Source of the DNA: Azospirillum doebereinerae
GTDB taxonomy: Bacteria; Pseudomonadota; Alphaproteobacteria; Azospirillales; Azospirillaceae
Assembly (NCBI RefSeq): GCF_003989665.1
Contig: NZ_RZIJ01000005.1
Location: 62,001 to 126,000 of the forward strand
DNA: 64,000 nucleotides
Direction of reading: 5' to 3'
Below are positions 50,134 to 59,791 of the stretch, piece by piece; positions within the stretch are counted from its first letter, which is position 1; every line of letters begins with the position of its first letter. A program made the position numbers and the translations under genes. The notes beneath the pieces are model-generated. The model made no database searches. It worked only from the letters and a program-made list of their open reading frames with translations, and was not told the origin of the DNA.

Positions 50134-50159
50134 CTTCGGTGTGTGACAGGCCCGTGCCG

Positions 50160-50654
50160 TTACTCGGCGGCTTCGGCCACGGCGGCGTTGGCGACGGCCT
50201 TGGTCAACTCGAACAGGCGCTTGCGCACCGACGGGTCGTTGATCTTGTAATAGGCGCGGACCAGTTCCAGCGTCTCGCGCTTGGCCATCGGATCCGGCTC
50301 GTAGACGTTGACCGGCCGCTCTTCACCCGGCGTGCCGTCCTCGTCGTCGTCCACGCGGGCGGCGGCGGCTTCGGCGGGCATGTCGTCGAAGAAGAAGGAG
50401 ACCGGAACGTCCAGCACGCGGCTGAGGTCGAACAGGCGCGAGGCGCCGATGCGGTTGGCGCCGCGCTCGTACTTCTGCACCTGCTGGAAGGTCAGGCCGA
50501 TGGCCTCGCCCAGCTTTTCCTGGCTCATGCCCAGCAGCGTCCGGCGCAGACGGACCCGCGACCCGACGTGAACGTCGATCGGGTTCGGCTTTCCGGTCTT
50601 CGGACGGCCGGCGCCCGCACGGCGCCCGCGCGGCGCCCCAGTTGTTGCTTGCAT
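50160..50654 (-). CDS. XRE-type helix-turn-helix regulator
   Basis: 164 residues from ATG 50654; the frame upstream is unrelated to the family. A basic N-terminus (GRRAGAGRPKTGKPNPIDVH) leads into an HTH_3 domain: VGSRVRLRRTLLGMSQEKLG, then EAIGLTFQQVQKYERGANRI. The C-terminal half is helical. This conserved regulator always stands between lnt and metK in alphaproteobacteria, and resembles MucR-independent Rhizobium and Caulobacter regulators of this place. The target is not established. Confidence 0.93.
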   Translation of the reverse strand: MQATTGAPRGRRAGAGRPKTGKPNPIDVHVGSRVRLRRTLLGMSQEKLGEAIGLTFQQVQKYERGANRIGASRLFDLSRVLDVPVSFFFDDMPAEAAAARVDDDEDGTPGEERPVNVYEPDPMAKRETLELVRAYYKINDPSVRKRLFELTKAVANAAVAEAAE

Positions 50655-50767
50655 CTCGTTTATCCCTGTAACAGTTGTGCAACTTAGATACGACATATCC
50701 ACGTATGCAGTCAAGCCCGTGAGGGGCGCGTCCGCCGTGCGCGGGGGGCTTTTCGCCCCGTTTCTAG

Positions 50768-52369
50768 TCAACGGTGATATCGAGGGATCAACGATCCAAG
50801 CAAACAACCAACAAGCATTAGCCCGAACATCCTATCGCCGAAACGGGCGTAAGGCGTGATGCCATCCGTTGCTTTCGGCAACGAGGTATCGATGAAACCG
50901 CGCTCACCAAGACTGAGAAAGTGTGTCACACGTCCGTAGGCGTCCACCAGACCGGAAATACCCGTATTGGCAACACGCACCAGCGGCAGACCTTCCTCCA
51001 CCGCGCGCACCTGGTTGATGGCGAAGTGCTGGTGGGGGCCGGCGGTGCGGCCGTACCACGCGTCGTTGGTCAGGTTGAGCAACCACTGCGGACGATCGGC
51101 CTCGTCCACCACCGCGCCCGGGAAGATGCCCTCGTAGCAGATCAGCGGGCTGACCGGCGGCAGGCCCTTCAGGCGCAGCGTGGTCGGGCCGGGACCGGGC
51201 GAGAACTCCGCCCCGTTGCCGGCGATGGCGCCGACCGGCATCCAGCGCCGCAGGGGCATGTATTCTCCGAAGGGCACGAGGTGGAACTTGTCGAAAACCC
51301 CCTCCACGGCGCCGCTGCCGTCCAGCGCGACGAGGCTGTTGTGGTAGCGCCGCTCCCCCTCCGCGTCGACGGCGCTGCGCGGCGCCCCGGTGATCAGCAA
51401 CCCGCCCGAGGGAATGACCGAGGCCAGCGCCTGCCGGATCCGCGCGTCGCCGTCGACGAAGAAGGGAACGGCGGTCTCCGGCCAGATCACATGGGTGACC
51501 GGTTCGGCCGATGGGGAGACGGGCGGGGCGGCGGACAGGTTCATGTGGAGCTGCACGTTCTTCTCGCGCTCGCCCGGCGCCCATTTCAGGCGCTGGTCGA
51601 TGGCGGCCTGGACCAGACGCAGCCGCACGCCGGGGACCGTCTCGTCCGACGCGCCGGCGAGCCGCCACGCGCCCCAGCCGCCGAGCGCCGCGAACAGCGC
51701 CAGCCCGGCGACCAGCGCCGTCGCGGCGCGGCGCGGCGCGAGGCCGGGATCGGGCAGGGCGGCGGGCAGGGCGGCGACCAGCACGGTCAGCAGGGTCAGG
51801 CCGTAGACGCCGACCAGCGAGACGCTTTGCAGCACCGGCAGCACCCCGACCCAGCCATAGCCGATCAGGTTCCAGGGAAAGCCGGTCAGGACGTGCCCGC
51901 GCAACCATTCCAGCAGCGCCCAGCAGAACGCGAACAGCAGCGGCTTGGCCAGCCCGCCGCCGAAGCCGCGCGCCCGCAGCGCGTGGAACAGCCACGCGGC
52001 GGTGCCGCTGAACATGGCCAGCAGGATCGGCAATCCGACCGCCGACAGCGGCAGCGCCCACCAGAAGCGCTCGATGTCGGTGAACAGCGCGGCGCTGATC
52101 CAGTACAGCCCCAGCACATGATGCCCAAAGCCGAAGAACCAGCCGATGGCGAAGGCCCGCCGGCCGGTGCCGGCGCCGTCCAGCAGCCACACCAGTCCAG
52201 GAAAGGCCACGAGCAGGACGGGCAGGGTGTAGGCCGGGGGCAGGGCGAAGGTCGCCAGCCCCCCCAGCGCCGCCGCCACGGCCAACCGCCGCCAGCCGGT
52301 GAGGGAGGCAAGGCGCGCGGAAACACGGCCCAACCGGGCCGGAACGGGCAGCGTGTCGGTGGCGGTCAA
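50768..52369 (-). CDS. lnt: Apolipoprotein N-acyltransferase
   Basis: 533 residues. Eight membrane segments in the first half, then a carbon-nitrogen hydrolase domain. The catalytic residues are visible: Glu in VIWPETAVPFFVDG, Lys in GVFDKFHLVPFGEYMPLR, Cys in PLICYEGIFPGAVVDEA. It adds the third acyl chain to lipoproteins in the inner membrane. One extra C-terminal membrane segment ends the protein (FGLMLVGCLLGSLI). It follows corC across a 220-base gap with REP-like repeats. Confidence 0.96.
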   Translation of the reverse strand: MTATDTLPVPARLGRVSARLASLTGWRRLAVAAALGGLATFALPPAYTLPVLLVAFPGLVWLLDGAGTGRRAFAIGWFFGFGHHVLGLYWISAALFTDIERFWWALPLSAVGLPILLAMFSGTAAWLFHALRARGFGGGLAKPLLFAFCWALLEWLRGHVLTGFPWNLIGYGWVGVLPVLQSVSLVGVYGLTLLTVLVAALPAALPDPGLAPRRAATALVAGLALFAALGGWGAWRLAGASDETVPGVRLRLVQAAIDQRLKWAPGEREKNVQLHMNLSAAPPVSPSAEPVTHVIWPETAVPFFVDGDARIRQALASVIPSGGLLITGAPRSAVDAEGERRYHNSLVALDGSGAVEGVFDKFHLVPFGEYMPLRRWMPVGAIAGNGAEFSPGPGPTTLRLKGLPPVSPLICYEGIFPGAVVDEADRPQWLLNLTNDAWYGRTAGPHQHFAINQVRAVEEGLPLVRVANTGISGLVDAYGRVTHFLSLGERGFIDTSLPKATDGITPYARFGDRMFGLMLVGCLLGSLIPRYHR

Positions 52370-52464
52370 GAGCAGGGAACTCCGGCAGGCTGCGGGAACG
52401 GCGCGCCATAGGTGGGGCGGCGGGGGGAGGGCGCCAAGTGTTTGGTAAGGTGGTGAAGCGGGTT

Positions 52465-52577
52465 GCCCCCAACCCGGCCCTCCCCCGCTGGGCGGGGGAG
52501 GGGGACGGTTGGCCCCTCACGAACATCCAATGTCCATCCCCTCCTCCGCCCAGCGGGGGAGGGTCAGGGTGGGGGCA
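52465..52577. repeat. Inverted pair of REP-like units upstream of lnt
   Basis: A unit near 52465-52497 (TTGCCCCCAACCCGGCCCTC, then CCCCGCTGGGCGG) is repeated in inverted orientation near 52546-52577 (CCGCCCAGCGGGGGAGGG, then TCAGGGTGGGGGCA). Each has an inner CCTCCCCCGCTG/GGCGGGGGAGG hairpin. Related in style to the repeats at 28.9 and 41.1 kb. Confidence 0.85.
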
Positions 52578-52589
52578 TCGAAGCCGACG

Positions 52590-53552
52590 TTACGCCGTCT
52601 CGGCCAGCTTCACGCCGTTGGCCGGGGCGTTGCGCACGCGCAGGCGCTTCAGGCGGCGGGAATCCGCCTCGACGATCTCGAACTCCAGCCCCGACGGGTG
52701 GGTCAGCAGTTCACCCAGCGCCGGTACGCGGCCGGCGAGCGAGACGACCAGACCGCCCAGCGTGTCGATCTCCTCGCGCTCGTCCTCGGTCAGGACCGGG
52801 CCGACCCGCCGCTCGAACTCCTCGATGGGCAGGCGGGCGTCAACGATCAGGCTGCCGTCGGGCTTTTCCAAGAGGCGCGGTGCGGCGTCCTCGTCGTGCT
52901 CGTCCTCGATCTCGCCGACGATCTCCTCGACCAGATCCTCGATGGTGACGAGGCCGTCGATGCCGCCGAACTCGTCCACCACCAAAGCCAGATGGCGGCG
53001 GCTCTGCCGCATCTGCACCAGCAGGTCGAGCACCGGCATGGAGGGCGCCACGATCTTCACGTCGCGGACGATGCCCTTCAGGTCGTCGGCCAGCGCAGCG
53101 CCGTCCAGTGCCTGGCCCCCCAACGCCGGTCCCAGCGCCTTGCGCGCCATCAGGCTCAGCACGTCCTTGATGTGGATGACGCCGATGACGTCGTCGAGCG
53201 TCTCGCGGTACACCGGCAGGCGGGAATGCCCCTCCTCGGCGACCTTCTGGACCAGCGCCGGAAGCGGCGTGTCGATCTCCACCGCGACGATGTCGACGCG
53301 CGGCACCATGACGTCGGCCACGGTGCGCCCGTTCAGCTTCAAGATGTTGGTGAGCAGCGCGCGCTCGCCCGCTCCCACCGATTCCTCGTCCTCGCCCAGG
53401 TCGACGATCAATTCCTCGATCGTGGCGCGGAGCGTCGAATCGGCGCGCCCGCCCCAGACGGTGCGGAGCCACCCCTTGAACAGGTGGCCCAGGGAATGCT
53501 GGTCTTCGGCCCCGTCCTCACGGGGCGTGCGACTGTCGGATATCTCGCTCAT
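52590..53552 (-). CDS. CorC/HlyC family protein with CBS domains
   Basis: 320 residues, soluble. A pair of CBS domains (about 90-210: VADVMVPRVDIVAVEIDTPL, then VIGVIHIKDVLSLMA and VVDEFGGIDGLVTIEDLVEE), then the CorC transporter-associated domain. No DUF21 membrane part, so it is the short CorC type often encoded with ybeY and lnt. Its role (metal efflux or signalling) is unclear. ATGA overlap with ybeY indicates coupled translation. Confidence 0.93.
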   Translation of the reverse strand: MSEISDSRTPREDGAEDQHSLGHLFKGWLRTVWGGRADSTLRATIEELIVDLGEDEESVGAGERALLTNILKLNGRTVADVMVPRVDIVAVEIDTPLPALVQKVAEEGHSRLPVYRETLDDVIGVIHIKDVLSLMARKALGPALGGQALDGAALADDLKGIVRDVKIVAPSMPVLDLLVQMRQSRRHLALVVDEFGGIDGLVTIEDLVEEIVGEIEDEHDEDAAPRLLEKPDGSLIVDARLPIEEFERRVGPVLTEDEREEIDTLGGLVVSLAGRVPALGELLTHPSGLEFEIVEADSRRLKRLRVRNAPANGVKLAETA

Positions 53553-54094
53553 CGGTCCGGCGGTTCGTGGTTGGTCGGTTCCGTTTCCGCCGGGTCGTCC
53601 GGCGGAAGGCGGTTGGTTGCGTACGGATCGGCGATGCCGAAGCTGGCGAGCAGCCGGGTCTCCAGCGCCTCCATCTCCTCGGCCTCGTCGTCCGTCTCGT
53701 GATCATACCCCAGCAGATGCAGAACGCCATGCACCACAAGGTGGGTCAGGTGATCGTCGGGGGATTTGTTCTGTTCGGCGGCCTCGCGCCGCACCGTTTC
53801 GAAGGCGAGGATGACGTCGCCCAGCAGGACGGGCACGCCCTCCTCCGGCTCCGGCTCCTCGGCTTCGGTCAGGGCGAAGGACAGCACGTTGGTCGGCTTG
53901 TCCTTGCCGCGGTAGTCGCGGTTGAGCTGCTGCACCAGCGCGTCGTCGGCCAGCACGACCGAGAGTTCGGCCGGGCCGTCCTCCGCGTCGTAGATGGCGG
54001 CGAGCGTCGCCAGCGCGGCCTTTTCCGCCAGCCACTCGGCGTTCTCGGCCCAGTCGCCCGCCTCGCGGGACACGGTGACGTCGACGGCCATCAC
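53549..54094 (-). CDS. ybeY: Endoribonuclease YbeY (rRNA maturation)
   Basis: 181 residues. The three zinc-binding histidines are in HLVVHGVLHLLGYDH (H-x3-H-x5-H). Earlier motif LNRDYRGKDKPTNVLSFAL is family-typical. It takes part in 16S 3'-end processing and ribosome quality control. The start ATG overlaps the phoH stop (ATGA) and its stop overlaps the corC start (ATGA). Confidence 0.97.
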   Translation of the reverse strand: MMAVDVTVSREAGDWAENAEWLAEKAALATLAAIYDAEDGPAELSVVLADDALVQQLNRDYRGKDKPTNVLSFALTEAEEPEPEEGVPVLLGDVILAFETVRREAAEQNKSPDDHLTHLVVHGVLHLLGYDHETDDEAEEMEALETRLLASFGIADPYATNRLPPDDPAETEPTNHEPPDR

Positions 54095-55131
54095 GACGCC
54101 CTTTCCCCAGTGGCGCCGTTGCGCGGGGCAAGACGCTGGGCTTCGGCCCGGTCGTAGGCGCGGATGATGCGGGCGACCATCGGATGGCGCACCACGTCGG
54201 CGTCGGTGAAGTGGACGAAGCGCACGCCCTCGACCCCCTGGAGGATGTCCAGCGCGTCGCGCAGCCCCGACCGGGTGCCGGACGGCAGGTCGATCTGCGT
54301 GATGTCGCCGGTCACCGCCATCCGCCCGCCCTCGCCCAACCGGGTCAGGAACATCTTCATCTGCATCGGCGTGGTGTTCTGCGCCTCGTCCAGGATGACG
54401 AAGGCGTTGCCCAGGGTCCGGCCGCGCATGAAGGCGAGCGGGGCGATCTCGATCTCGCCGGATTCCAGGCGCTTCTTCACCTGCTCGGCCGGCAGCATGT
54501 CGTGCAGCGCGTCGTAGAGCGGGCGCAGGTAAGGATCGACCTTCTCCTTGAGGTCGCCGGGCAGGAAGCCCAGCCGCTCCCCGGCCTCGACCGCCGGGCG
54601 CGACAGGACGATGCGGTCGACCTGGCCGGTGGTCAGCAGCGCCACGGCCTGCGCCACCGCCAGATAGGTCTTGCCGGTGCCGGCCGGACCCAGCCCGAAG
54701 ACCAGCTCGCTTTCCGACAGCGCCTGGAGGTAGGCCGCCTGCATCGGCGAGCGCGGGGTGATCGCCCCGCGCTTGCGGGTGCGCAGCGCGATCTCCGCGC
54801 GCAGGATGCCGCCGCCGGGGCCGTTGCCGGCCGGGCGGGTCTCCTCGACGATGGCGGGGGCGGTCGCCATGCGGACGGCGCCGTCCACCTCGCCGCTGCC
54901 GACGGGCTGGCCGCGGGTCAGGCGCTCGTACAGGGAATCCAGCACCGCCTTGGCCGCGTCGGCGGCATCGGGCGGACCGGAGACGGTCAGCGTGTTGCCA
55001 CGCGAGATCAGGGAGACGCCCAGCAGAGTCTCGATGCGGGCGAGGTGGCGGTCGTGCTCCCCGTACAGCATCGGCAGAAGCCGGTTGTCGTCGAATTGAA
55101 CGTCGATTCGCCGATCGGGCTGACCGTTCAA
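54091..55131 (-). CDS. PhoH family ATPase
   Basis: 346 residues from TTG 55131. The frame contains no earlier ATG in a good position; this TTG has GGAGG seven bases ahead and overlaps the miaB stop (TTGA). N-terminal KH-like part (about 10-95), then the ATPase: Walker [21 protein letters not shown] and Walker [21 protein letters not shown]. PhoH proteins in this operon act with YbeY in RNA metabolism. The stop overlaps the ybeY start. Confidence 0.93.
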   Translation of the reverse strand: MNGQPDRRIDVQFDDNRLLPMLYGEHDRHLARIETLLGVSLISRGNTLTVSGPPDAADAAKAVLDSLYERLTRGQPVGSGEVDGAVRMATAPAIVEETRPAGNGPGGGILRAEIALRTRKRGAITPRSPMQAAYLQALSESELVFGLGPAGTGKTYLAVAQAVALLTTGQVDRIVLSRPAVEAGERLGFLPGDLKEKVDPYLRPLYDALHDMLPAEQVKKRLESGEIEIAPLAFMRGRTLGNAFVILDEAQNTTPMQMKMFLTRLGEGGRMAVTGDITQIDLPSGTRSGLRDALDILQGVEGVRFVHFTDADVVRHPMVARIIRAYDRAEAQRLAPRNGATGERAS

Positions 55132-56525
55132 GCGCTTGCCTCCAGGGAAGGAACCCGCCGCATGCCCTGCGGCGTCGAAATGTGTTCGCCGGTCACCACG
55201 GTGCCGCCGAGGCTGTTGGGCCGCGCCTCGTCGATGCGGACCTCGACGATGCGGCCCAGCAACCGTTCGTCCGCCACGGCGTGGACCGACTGCATCCACG
55301 GGCTGCGCCCGTGCAATTGCCCGTCGCGGCGCCCGACCCGGTCGAACAGCACCGGTATGGTGCGGCCGACGAAGCCGTGGTTGAAGGCGGCCTGCTGGGC
55401 GGCGATGAGCTGCTGGAGCGCGGCGAGCCGGGCCTCCTTCACCTCTTCGGCGACTTGGCTGCCCTCCAGCGCCGCCGGGGTGCCGGGGCGCGGGCTGTAT
55501 TTGAAGGTGTAGGCCTGGGCGTAGCCGACGTCGCTCACCAGCTTCAGCGTCGCGGCGAAATCGGCGTCGCTCTCGCCGGGGAAGCCGACGATGAAGTCGC
55601 CCGACAGCGCCAGATCCGGATTCACCGCGCGCAGCCGGTCGACCACGCGGCGGTAGTCGTCGGCGGTGTGCTTGCGGTTCATCGCCGCCAGGATGCGGTC
55701 CGACCCCGCCTGCACCGGCAGATGCAGGTAGGGCATCAGCTGCGGCACCTCGGCATGGGCGCGGATCAGGTCGTCGTCCATGTCGCGCGGGTGCGAGGTG
55801 GTGTAGCGGATGCGCGCCAGCCCGTCGATCTCCGCCAGTTCACGGATCAGCCGGCCGAGGCCCCAGGTCGAGCCGTCCGGCCCGTCGCCGTGCCAGGCGT
55901 TGACGTTCTGGCCCAGCAGGCTGATCTCGCGCGTGCCGCCGGCCACCAGCCGTTTCGCTTCCAGAACGATCTGCGCGGCGGGCCGCGAGAACTCGGCGCC
56001 TCGGGTGTAGGGGACGACGCAGAAGGTGCAGAACTTGTCGCAGCCCTCCTGCACCGCCAGGAAGGCGGAGACACCCTGGCTGTTCGATTCCTCGGGCAGG
56101 TGGTCGAACTTGGACTCGGCCGGGAAATCGGTGTTCAGCACGCTGCCGGTGGCGCGGGTCGCCTTGGCGACCATCTCCGGAAGGGTGTGGTAGGTCTGCG
56201 GGCCGAAGACCATGTCGACCTGGGGGGCGCGGGCGACGATCTCCTCGCCCTCGGCCTGGGCGACGCAGCCGGCGACGGCGAGGATCATCCGGCCGTTTCC
56301 GGCAGTCGCCTTTTCGTCCTTCAGGATGCGCAGCCGACCGAGTTCCGAGAAGACCTTCTCGGCCGCCTTTTCGCGGATGTGGCAGGTGTTGAGGATCACC
56401 ATGTCGGCGCCGTCCGGCTCCTCGACCGGACGGTAACCCAGCGGAGCCAGGACATCCGCCATGCGGGCGGAGTCGTAGACGTTCATCTGGCAACCCCAGG
56501 TCTTGATGAACAGCGTCTTGCTCAA
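55128..56525 (-). CDS. miaB: tRNA-2-methylthio-N6-dimethylallyladenosine synthase MiaB
   Basis: 465 residues from TTG 56525, preceded by GGAAGGGAG; an ATG at 56570 would add 15 residues that do not look native. N-terminal MTTase domain cysteines ([28 protein letters not shown]), radical-SAM motif [11 protein letters not shown], and a C-terminal TRAM domain ([20 protein letters not shown]). It adds a methylthio group to i6A37 of tRNAs. First gene of the miaB-phoH-ybeY-corC chain. Confidence 0.96.
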   Translation of the reverse strand: MSKTLFIKTWGCQMNVYDSARMADVLAPLGYRPVEEPDGADMVILNTCHIREKAAEKVFSELGRLRILKDEKATAGNGRMILAVAGCVAQAEGEEIVARAPQVDMVFGPQTYHTLPEMVAKATRATGSVLNTDFPAESKFDHLPEESNSQGVSAFLAVQEGCDKFCTFCVVPYTRGAEFSRPAAQIVLEAKRLVAGGTREISLLGQNVNAWHGDGPDGSTWGLGRLIRELAEIDGLARIRYTTSHPRDMDDDLIRAHAEVPQLMPYLHLPVQAGSDRILAAMNRKHTADDYRRVVDRLRAVNPDLALSGDFIVGFPGESDADFAATLKLVSDVGYAQAYTFKYSPRPGTPAALEGSQVAEEVKEARLAALQQLIAAQQAAFNHGFVGRTIPVLFDRVGRRDGQLHGRSPWMQSVHAVADERLLGRIVEVRIDEARPNSLGGTVVTGEHISTPQGMRRVPSLEASA

Positions 56526-56687
56526 CCCGCTCCCTTCCGCACAAAAGCGAATAGCGCGCTCACGCGGCACGGCGTGGCGCGCGCGGCGCCTGTCTTCCGG
56601 GGCCGCTCCTTTCGCGATGGTAGCATGGGCGGGGCGAACGGAGTCAACGTTCGTCCGCCCCGCTGTTCTTAAGGTGCCGTTTCGCCG

Positions 56688-57308
56688 TCACGCGGCGTTG
56701 GTGGCGTCGGCCCACATCCGCTCCCGTCCCATCCGAGGCCAGGGCCGGGCGAAGAGAAAAGACAGCGGCGCCGCCGTTTCCGCCACGCCCGGCAGCACCG
56801 GAGCGGTCGCCTCGGCCGGGCCGATCATGCCGGACACGCCGTCCAGCGCGCCTTCGACCAGTTCCAGACCCAGCAGCCGGTTCATGTCCACCGGACCCGG
56901 CATCTGCATGCCGAGCGTCAGCGACCGGGAGAAGCCGAACCGCTCGTAATAGGGGGCGTCGCCGACCAGGATGACCGACTTGTGGCCGTGGGCGATGGCC
57001 TTGTTCAGGCTCATCCGGATCAGCTTGCTGCCCAGCCCGCCGCCCTGGAGGCGCCCGGCCACCGCGATGGGGCCGAGCAGCAGGGAGGTCGTGCCGCCGA
57101 CCGTGATCGGCCAGTAGCGGATGGTGCCTTCCAGGATCTCGTTCCCGTGCTCGTCGTGCTCGATGGCGACGAGGTTCAGCTCGGGGATCGAGTCGACGCC
57201 GTCCCGCAGTCGGTAGGCGGTCTTCTGGAAGCGGTCGGGGCCGAAGGACGCGTCCAGCAGGGCTTCGATGGCGGCGGCGTGCTTGGGCTGTTCGACGGTG
57301 ATGATCAT
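56688..57308 (-). CDS. GNAT family N-acetyltransferase
   Basis: 206 residues. Acetyl-CoA binding motif VAGRLQGGGLGSKLIRMSLN (the Q/R-x-x-G-x-G/A pattern), then GHKSVILVGDAPYYERFGFS. The N-terminus ITVEQPKHAAAIEALLDASF starts the fold. Substrate unknown. The last 50 residues are a Pro/Ala-rich addition. It lies upstream of miaB but about 160 bases away. Confidence 0.9.
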   Translation of the reverse strand: MIITVEQPKHAAAIEALLDASFGPDRFQKTAYRLRDGVDSIPELNLVAIEHDEHGNEILEGTIRYWPITVGGTTSLLLGPIAVAGRLQGGGLGSKLIRMSLNKAIAHGHKSVILVGDAPYYERFGFSRSLTLGMQMPGPVDMNRLLGLELVEGALDGVSGMIGPAEATAPVLPGVAETAAPLSFLFARPWPRMGRERMWADATNAA

Positions 57309-57844
57309 GCTGCGATGGCTCCCGGTCGGAAGAAGGTCTTCTCAGAGCGGGTCGCGCCGTCGCCGGGGCTTCGAGGGATCAGGTCCCTTCGGTGCCTTCG
57401 GCGTTCGCACGCGACCCAAGGACGGCCGCACCCGCGTGTTGCGGTGCGAGGCTCCGTCGTCGGATGCGAAGGGCGTGCGAACGGGACATGTGGTGGGCTC
57501 ATCGGCCGTTGCTGGGACTTGCGCATATATCATCGACACCCCCCCTCGGCAAGACCGGGTTGGCACGGGGGGAACGCATGACTGCATCACTCTGCGCGCG
57601 TGGTTTTCCGGCACCGGCGGCGGGGAAGCGCAACAGTGTTTCCGCCAGCGTCGAAAAGGGTTTCGCGACCAATTTTCGACACGGATGAACACGGATGCCG
57701 GCTTTGCCGGCGCACGGATGAACACAGGATTTCTGATCCGTGTTCATCCGTGTCCTAAAACGATCCTCTCCGGAGCGGGTCGCCCGCCGCGTCTGGACAG
57801 CGCCCGATTGCCGCCTTTATGCTGGTGGGCATCAGCGATTCGCG
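57309..57844. other. 536-base divergent intergenic region with repeats
   Basis: No protein gene that I can support on either strand. It contains an 18-base motif in direct and inverted copies and a small hairpin (57679-57753) near its right end. The middle is unremarkable apart from an AT-rich stretch near 57520. It must hold the promoters for the GNAT gene and apaG. Confidence 0.7.
57679..57753. repeat. Inverted and direct copies of an 18-base motif upstream of apaG
   Basis: ACACGGATGAACACGGAT (57679-57696) is the exact complement of ATCCGTGTTCATCCGTGT (57736-57753). A close direct copy lies at about 57713-57730. Between them is a GCCGGC-TTT-GCCGGC hairpin (57697-57711). Confidence 0.9.
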
Positions 57845-58252
57845 ATGCAAGCCAAATCCATGTACACCGCCGTCACCCGCGCCATCCGCGTCACCGTCCA
57901 GCCCGTGTTCCTGGAGGACCAGTCGGCCCCGGCCGAGGGCCGCTACGTCTGGGCCTACCACGTCCGCATCGAGAACGAGGGCAAGGAGACGGTGCAGCTC
58001 CGCAGCCGCCATTGGCGCATCACCGACGCCATGGGCCGCGTGCAGGAGGTGCGCGGGCCGGGCGTCGTCGGCGAGCAGCCGGTGCTGGAGCCGGGCGGCC
58101 ATTTCGAATACACCAGCGGCACGCCGCTCGGTACGCCATCGGGCATCATGGCGGGCAGTTACAGCATGGAGTCGGTCCAGGGCGGCGCGTTCGACGTGGC
58201 GATCCCGGCCTTCTCGCTGGACAGCCCGCACCAGCCCATGCGGCTGAACTGA
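57845..58252 (+). CDS. apaG: ApaG (Co2+/Mg2+ efflux-associated, DUF525)
   Basis: 135 residues from ATG 57845 (an alternative ATG is at 57860). Beta-sandwich ApaG fold: [20 protein letters not shown], then [40 protein letters not shown] and [20 protein letters not shown]. The function is not firmly known; the gene is often near apaH in gammaproteobacteria but not here. It is followed closely by folE. Confidence 0.95.
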   Translation: MQAKSMYTAVTRAIRVTVQPVFLEDQSAPAEGRYVWAYHVRIENEGKETVQLRSRHWRITDAMGRVQEVRGPGVVGEQPVLEPGGHFEYTSGTPLGTPSGIMAGSYSMESVQGGAFDVAIPAFSLDSPHQPMRLN

Positions 58253-58361
58253 CCGCTTGACAGTCCCCGGACCGGCGCTATCTCCGCCTTTTCATGAGGC
58301 CCGGCACCGGACGCGGCCGCAACCGGCGGCCGGTCCTTCCGCCATCGAAAGGTTTTTCCCC

Positions 58362-59018
58362 GTGACGGCTCCCACGCTTCCGCCCGCCGAGACCAAGCTT
58401 CGCGGCCTCCAGCGTCTCCGCGCGCCCGACGACCGGCGCCCGTCCCGCGCCGAGGCCGAGGAGGCGGTCCGCACCCTGCTGCGCTGGGCCGGCGACGACC
58501 CCGAGCGCGAGGGGCTGACCGGCACGCCGGACCGGGTGGTGCGCTCCTACGAGGAGTTCTTCGCCGGCTACGACGTGGACCCGGTGGCGATCCTCCAGCG
58601 CACCTTCGAGGAGACCGACGGCTACGACGAGATGGTGATCCTGCGCGACATCCGCGTCGAATCCTACTGCGAGCACCACATGGTGCCGATCGTCGGCCGG
58701 GCGCACGTCGCCTATCTGCCGCGGCGCCGGGTGGTCGGCATCTCCAAGCTGGCCCGGCTGGTCGAGGCCTACGCCAAGCGCCTGCAGATCCAGGAGAAGA
58801 TGACGGCCCAGATCGCCAACACCATCGACGAGGTGTTGCAGCCCGAAGGCGTCGCGGTGGTCATCGAGGCGCAGCACCAGTGCATGACGACGCGCGGCAT
58901 CCACAAGACCGGCGTCACCATGGTGACCAGCCGCATGCTGGGCGCCTTCCGCACCGACCCGTCGACCCGGCGGGAGTTCCTGACCATGATCGGCAACCCG
59001 GTCTCCCGCGCGGAGTGA
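58362..59018 (+). CDS. folE: GTP cyclohydrolase I (FolE type)
   Basis: 218 residues from GTG 58362. An in-frame ATG at 58257 would add 35 Pro/Arg-rich residues and lies 4 bases after the apaG stop, so it cannot be excluded. Zinc ligands are in [20 protein letters not shown] (Cys and His) and [13 protein letters not shown] (Cys). It makes 7,8-dihydroneopterin triphosphate from GTP, the first step of folate and, in bacteria with queuosine, of that pathway too. Confidence 0.96.
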   Translation: MTAPTLPPAETKLRGLQRLRAPDDRRPSRAEAEEAVRTLLRWAGDDPEREGLTGTPDRVVRSYEEFFAGYDVDPVAILQRTFEETDGYDEMVILRDIRVESYCEHHMVPIVGRAHVAYLPRRRVVGISKLARLVEAYAKRLQIQEKMTAQIANTIDEVLQPEGVAVVIEAQHQCMTTRGIHKTGVTMVTSRMLGAFRTDPSTRREFLTMIGNPVSRAE

Positions 59019-59039
59019 TCCTTACTTGGGACGCGGGCG

Positions 59040-59603
59040 TCACTCCGTCCGCACCCCGTGCTGCTTCATCAAGGCGTAGAGCGTCGGCCGGCTGACGCCC
59101 AGCAACCGCGCCGTGGCCGACAAATTGCCGCCCGCCCGCGCCAGCGCGTCGAGCATCGCGCGGCGCTCCATGTCGTCGCGCAGCACCCGCAGCGGCGGCG
59201 GCGCGTCCTGGTCGACCAGCCGGCGGCCCTCCTGCTCCAGATCGGCGCGCTGGAAGGCCCGGCGGACCGCCGCCACCAGCTCCTCCACGTCCAGCGGCGT
59301 GCTGCACACGTCGTGCGCGCCGCGCGCCACCGCCCGCACCGCCAGGATCCGCCGGTCGGCCGGAGTCAGGGCGACGATCTTGGTGGACGGGGCCTCCGCC
59401 AGCAGGCGCGACAGGGTGGCCAGCGCCTCGGTCTCCGGCTCTCCGATCGGCAGGAGGATCACCGGCGGCTTGTGCCGGCGCAGGAGGTCGAGCGCTGAGT
59501 CGCGGTCCTCGGCGAGGTAGGCGTGGCTGACCGGAACCGCATCGCGCAGCCTTGCGGCCAGAACGGGCGTGTCGTCGACGATCAGCAAGATACGGGGGAC
59601 CAT
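59040..59603 (-). CDS. Fis-type response-regulator-like protein with degenerate receiver
   Basis: 187 residues from ATG 59603. N-terminal receiver-like domain (LLIVDDTPVLAARLRDAVPV keeps the acidic pair DD). The usual phospho-acceptor Asp region reads PPVILLPIGEPETEALATLS, with no Asp at the expected place (normally LLDLxLP). The linker GAHDVCSTPLDVEELVAAVR has the shape found in PEP-CTERM-type response regulators. C-terminal Fis HTH: RAGGNLSATARLLGVSRPTL. It probably binds DNA without classical phosphorelay control. No histidine kinase is adjacent. Confidence 0.85.
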   Translation of the reverse strand: MVPRILLIVDDTPVLAARLRDAVPVSHAYLAEDRDSALDLLRRHKPPVILLPIGEPETEALATLSRLLAEAPSTKIVALTPADRRILAVRAVARGAHDVCSTPLDVEELVAAVRRAFQRADLEQEGRRLVDQDAPPPLRVLRDDMERRAMLDALARAGGNLSATARLLGVSRPTLYALMKQHGVRTE

Positions 59604-59791
59604 GGGGCTCCCAGGCGAGGGGGTTAGGAACGGTTCGCAAGAATCACGGCGGCGGGCCGCGCTGTCCAACGCGCGTTGGCATGAGGCGACGCGCAATTTC
59701 GGCAAAATCGTGGCACCGAACGGGGTGCATCGCCGCCGGTCCCTCTGCTAAGCTTCCGGCCCCTTGCATTCTCGTGGGATTGGTCCGGGCC

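Noticed and set aside
49924-50159. A SAM riboswitch ahead of metK
   Set aside because: I looked for SAM-II, SAM-I and SAM/SAH-type cores in this 236-base region and could not match any pattern of conserved bases and stems. A covariance-model search would be decisive.
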